From: Eutreptiella sp. 'Long Island Sound 2002'
Lineage: Eukaryota; Euglenozoa; Euglenophyceae; Eutreptiales; Eutreptiaceae
Assembly (NCBI GenBank): GCA_964036045.1
Contig: OZ038380.1
Span: forward strand, 8,269,913 to 8,333,912
Reading direction: 5' to 3'
Length of the DNA: 64,000 nucleotides
This document shows positions 61,740-64,000 of the stretch, piece by piece; position 1 is the first letter of the stretch, and every line of letters starts with the position of its first letter. Made by a program: the position numbers and the translations under genes. The notes under the pieces were generated by a model. That model was not told where the DNA came from. It was given only the letters and a program-made list of their open reading frames with translations, and made no database searches.

Positions 61740-64000
61740 AACTGTGAGTGCAGCATTGCCGCAAAAAACACATGGTGAGACCCCAGTTTTGTGTGCAATA
61801 ATGATTTACCACAGTCCAACCATGACTTCTGCACAAAGGCTGCATGGCCAAGACCGAGCCAGTTTTGGGGCACAGTGGCCACAATGTGGGGCACAAACTG
61901 TGAGTGCAGCATTGCCGCAAAAAACACATGGTGAGACCCCAGTTTTGTGTGTAATAATGATTTACCACAGTCCAATCATGACTTCTGCACAAAGGCTGCA
62001 TGGCCAAGACCGAGCCAGTTTTGGGGCACAGTGGCCACAATGTGGGGGACAAACAGTGAGTGCAGCATTGCCGCAAAAAACACATGGTGAGACCCCAGTT
62101 TGGTGTGTAATAATGATTTACCACAGTCCAACCATGACTTCTGCACAAAGGCTGCATGGCCAAGACCGAGCCAGTTTCGGAGCATTGTGACCACAATGAG
62201 GGGCACAAACAGTGAGTGCAGCATTGCCGCAAAAAACACACGGTGAGGCCCCAGTTTTGTGTGAATTAATGATTTACCACAGTCCAATCATGACTTCTGC
62301 ACAAAAACTGCATGGCCAAAACCGAGCCAGTTTTGGGGCACAGTGGCCACAATGTGGGGCACAAACTGTGAGTGCAGCATTGCCGCAAAAAATACATGGT
62401 TAGACCCCAGTTTTGTGTGTAATAATGATTTACCACAGTCCAATCATGACTTCTGCACAAAAACTGCATGGCCAAGACCGAGCCAGTTTTGGGGCACAGT
62501 GGCCACAATGTGGGGCACAAACTGTGAGTGCAGCATTGCCGCAAAAAATACATGGTTAGACCCCAGTTTTGTGTGCAATAATGATTTACCACAGTCCAAT
62601 CATGACTTCTGCACAAAAACTGCATGGCCAAGTCCGAGCCAGTTTTGGGGCATAGTGGCCACAATGTGGGGCACAAACTGTGAGTGCAGCATTGCCGCAA
62701 AAAACACATGGTGAGGCCCCAGTTTTGTGTGTAATAATGATTTACCACAGTCCAATCATGACTTCTGCACAAAAACTGCATGGCCAAGACCGAGCCAGTT
62801 TTGGGGCATAGTGGCCACAATGTGCGGCACAAACTGTGAGTGCAGCATTGCCGCAAAAAACATACGGTGAGACCCCAGTTTTGTGTGCAATAATGATTTA
62901 CCACAGTCCAACCATGACTTCTGCACAAAGGCTGCATGGCCAAGACCGAGCCAGTTTCGGGGCACAGTGGCCACAATGTGGGGCACAAACTGTGAGTGCA
63001 GCATTGCCGCAAAAAACACATGGTGAGACCCCAGTTTTGTGTGTAATAATGATTTACCACAGTCCAATCATGACTTCTGCACAAAGGCTGCATGCCCAAG
63101 ACCGAGCCAGTTTTGGGGCACAGTGGCCACAATGTGGGGCACAAACTGTGAGTGCAGCATTGCCGCAAAAAACACATGGTGAGACCCCAGTTTGGTGTGT
63201 AAGAATGATTTACCACAGTCCAACCCTGACTTCTGCACAAAGGCTGCATGGCCAAGACCGAGCCAGTTTTGGGGCACAGTGGCCACAATGTGGGGCACAA
63301 ACTGTGAGTGCAGCATTGCCGCAAAATACACATGGTTAGACCCCAGTTTTGTGTGCAATAATGATTTACCACAGTCCAACCGTGACTTCTGCACAAAGGC
63401 TGCATGGCCAAGACGGAGCCAGTTTTGGGGCACAGTGGCCACAATGTGGGGCACAAACTGTGAGTGCAGCATTGCCGCAAAAAGCACGTGCTGAGACCCC
63501 AGTTTTTGTGTGTAATAATGATTTACCACAGTCCAACCATGACTTCTGCACAAAGGCTGCATGGCCAAGACCGAGCCAGTTTTGGAGCATTGTGACCACA
63601 ATGTGGGGCACAAACTGTCAGTGCAGCATTGCCGCAAAAAACACATGGTTAGACCCCAGTTTTGTGTGCAATAATGATTTACCACAGTCCAATCATGACT
63701 TCTGCACAAAGGCTGCATGGCCAAGACCGAGCCAGTTTTGGAGCATTGTGACCACAATGTGGGGCACAAACTGTGAGTGCAGCATTGCCGCAAAAAACAC
63801 ATGGTGAGACCCCAGTTTTGTGTGTAATAATGATTTACCACAGTCCAACCATGACTTCTGCACAAAAACTGCATGGCCAAGACCGAGCCAGTTTTGGGGC
63901 ACAGTGGCCACAATGTGGGGCACAAACAGTGAGTGCAGCATTGCCGCAAAAAACATACGGTGAGACCCCAGTTTTGTGTGTAATAATGATTTACCACAGT
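61740..64000. repeat. Distant copy of the blocks near 19.5-21 kb and 38.2-39.6 kb
   Basis: The order of units here (catacggtgagacc unit; catggtgagacc units; ccagtttggtgtg unit; aaaatacacatgg; tccaaccgtgac with caagacggagcc; extra-T marker; actgtcagtgcagc; catggttagacc; then catacggtgagacc) closely follows that at about 38182-39600 and, less completely, 19930-21200. The form tgtgtgaattaatg at 62271 also occurs at 34642 and 37606. The block continues past the right edge of the window. Confidence 0.7.
63473..63629. repeat. Marker monomer with an extra T, copy 7 of 7
   Basis: 157 bp, with gcacgtgctgag, five Ts, the preceding tccaaccgtgac / caagacggagcc unit and the following actgtcagtgcagc. Its unit matches copies 1 and 5 most closely, but the next unit begins catggttagacc as after copy 4. 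Confidence 0.95.

Larger units (their letters stand above)
1..64000. repeat. Satellite DNA array, 156-bp monomer, about 410 head-to-tail copies
   Basis: The landmark tgccgcaaaa (or a one-base variant) recurs every 156 bases from base 1 (1, 157, 313, 469 and so on) to 63942, with no other sequence between copies. All copies run in the same direction, so the strand label is arbitrary. Other landmarks at fixed places in every unit are taataatgattt (about 40-51), ccatgacttctgcaca (64-79), accgagccagtttt (97-110) and gtggccacaatg (119-130). The consensus is 50% GC (78 of 156 by hand count). Neither edge leaves the array, so its true length is unknown. Such arrays are typical of eukaryotic centromeric or pericentromeric heterochromatin; that location is inferred, since no kinetochore-protein site or flanking unique sequence is visible. 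I do not recognise the family. Confidence 0.98.

Noticed and set aside
1-64000. CRISPR array
   Set aside because: There are no unique spacers between repeats; the entire 156-bp unit is repeated without intervening sequence, and no cas-like gene is present.
1-64000. CENP-B box
   Set aside because: I looked for the core TTCG, four bases, A, two bases, CGGG on both strands. The cggg of the ggccgggacc variant and the cccg of gacccgag have no matching partner half at the right distance.
1-64000. Telomeric or subtelomeric repeats
   Set aside because: No runs of TTAGGG, TTTAGGG, TTAGG or their complements occur; the g-rich parts of the unit (ggggcaca) are not telomere-like and not in short tandem.
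1-64000. rRNA, 5S or tRNA gene tandem array
   Set aside because: The unit is too short for a 5S gene plus spacer of the usual size, shows no internal A box, C box or terminal T-run arrangement I can recognise, and has no tRNA cloverleaf.
1-64000. G-quadruplex-forming repeat
   Set aside because: Each unit has only two G4 runs about 17 bases apart and no four closely spaced runs, so a canonical quadruplex motif is not present.
1-64000. Mobile element or prophage insertion in the array
   Set aside because: Every interval between successive tgccgc landmarks is 155-157 bases except the single 128-base unit, leaving no room for inserted DNA.

Overview
The whole 64,000-base window is one uninterrupted head-to-tail satellite DNA array. 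The unit is 156 bp. Tracking the recurring landmark tgccgcaaaa from base 1 gives 410 complete monomers plus a 59-base partial copy at the right edge (63942-64000). All copies lie in the same orientation. I see no unique sequence, transposon, RNA gene or credible protein gene, and both edges of the window are still inside the array. The consensus is about 50% GC. An array of this size, with a near-nucleosomal unit and shuffled variant monomers, points to a eukaryotic centromeric, pericentromeric or other heterochromatic satellite assembled from long reads. I do not recognise the family and cannot name a species.

Because 156 = 3 x 52, reading frames stay in phase from copy to copy. This produces very long artefactual open frames on both strands, including a minus-strand frame of about 3,770 codons at 8162-19480. 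I treat all of them as non-coding. The best frame is cut by about ten independent stop mutations and several frameshifts, and monomers carrying these lesions have been amplified like any others.

Register bookkeeping accounts exactly for the final phase of the array. The indels are one 28-bp deletion (8269-8396), twelve single-base insertions and three single-base deletions. Ten of the insertions are copies of only two events: an extra T (seven copies) and an extra A (three copies). That leaves about eight independent indels in 410 copies, so the array is very homogeneous in length. Sequence differences concentrate at about nine recurrent positions of the monomer.

Layout: 1-8.3 kb mixed monomers with local 3-, 4- and 6-monomer duplications; 8.4-19.5 kb a CpG-richer subfamily domain (catacggtg, tgcggc) with 8-, 9-, 10- and 5-monomer duplications; 20.4-25.7 kb 10- and 11-monomer units carrying a marker monomer with an extra T; 25.4-30.4 kb dimers and a 9-monomer duplication; 33.1-37.7 kb nested 12- and 7-monomer duplications; 38.6-44.1 kb a 17- to 19-monomer duplication; 44.1-48.4 kb 3-, 7- and 2-monomer duplications; 49.6-60.4 kb 5-, 8-, 5- and 6-monomer duplications; 61.7-64.0 kb a distant copy of the blocks at about 19.5-21 and 38.2-39.6 kb. 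There is no single fixed higher-order repeat. The array is a mosaic of overlapping tandem duplications of different sizes, as expected from repeated unequal exchange.
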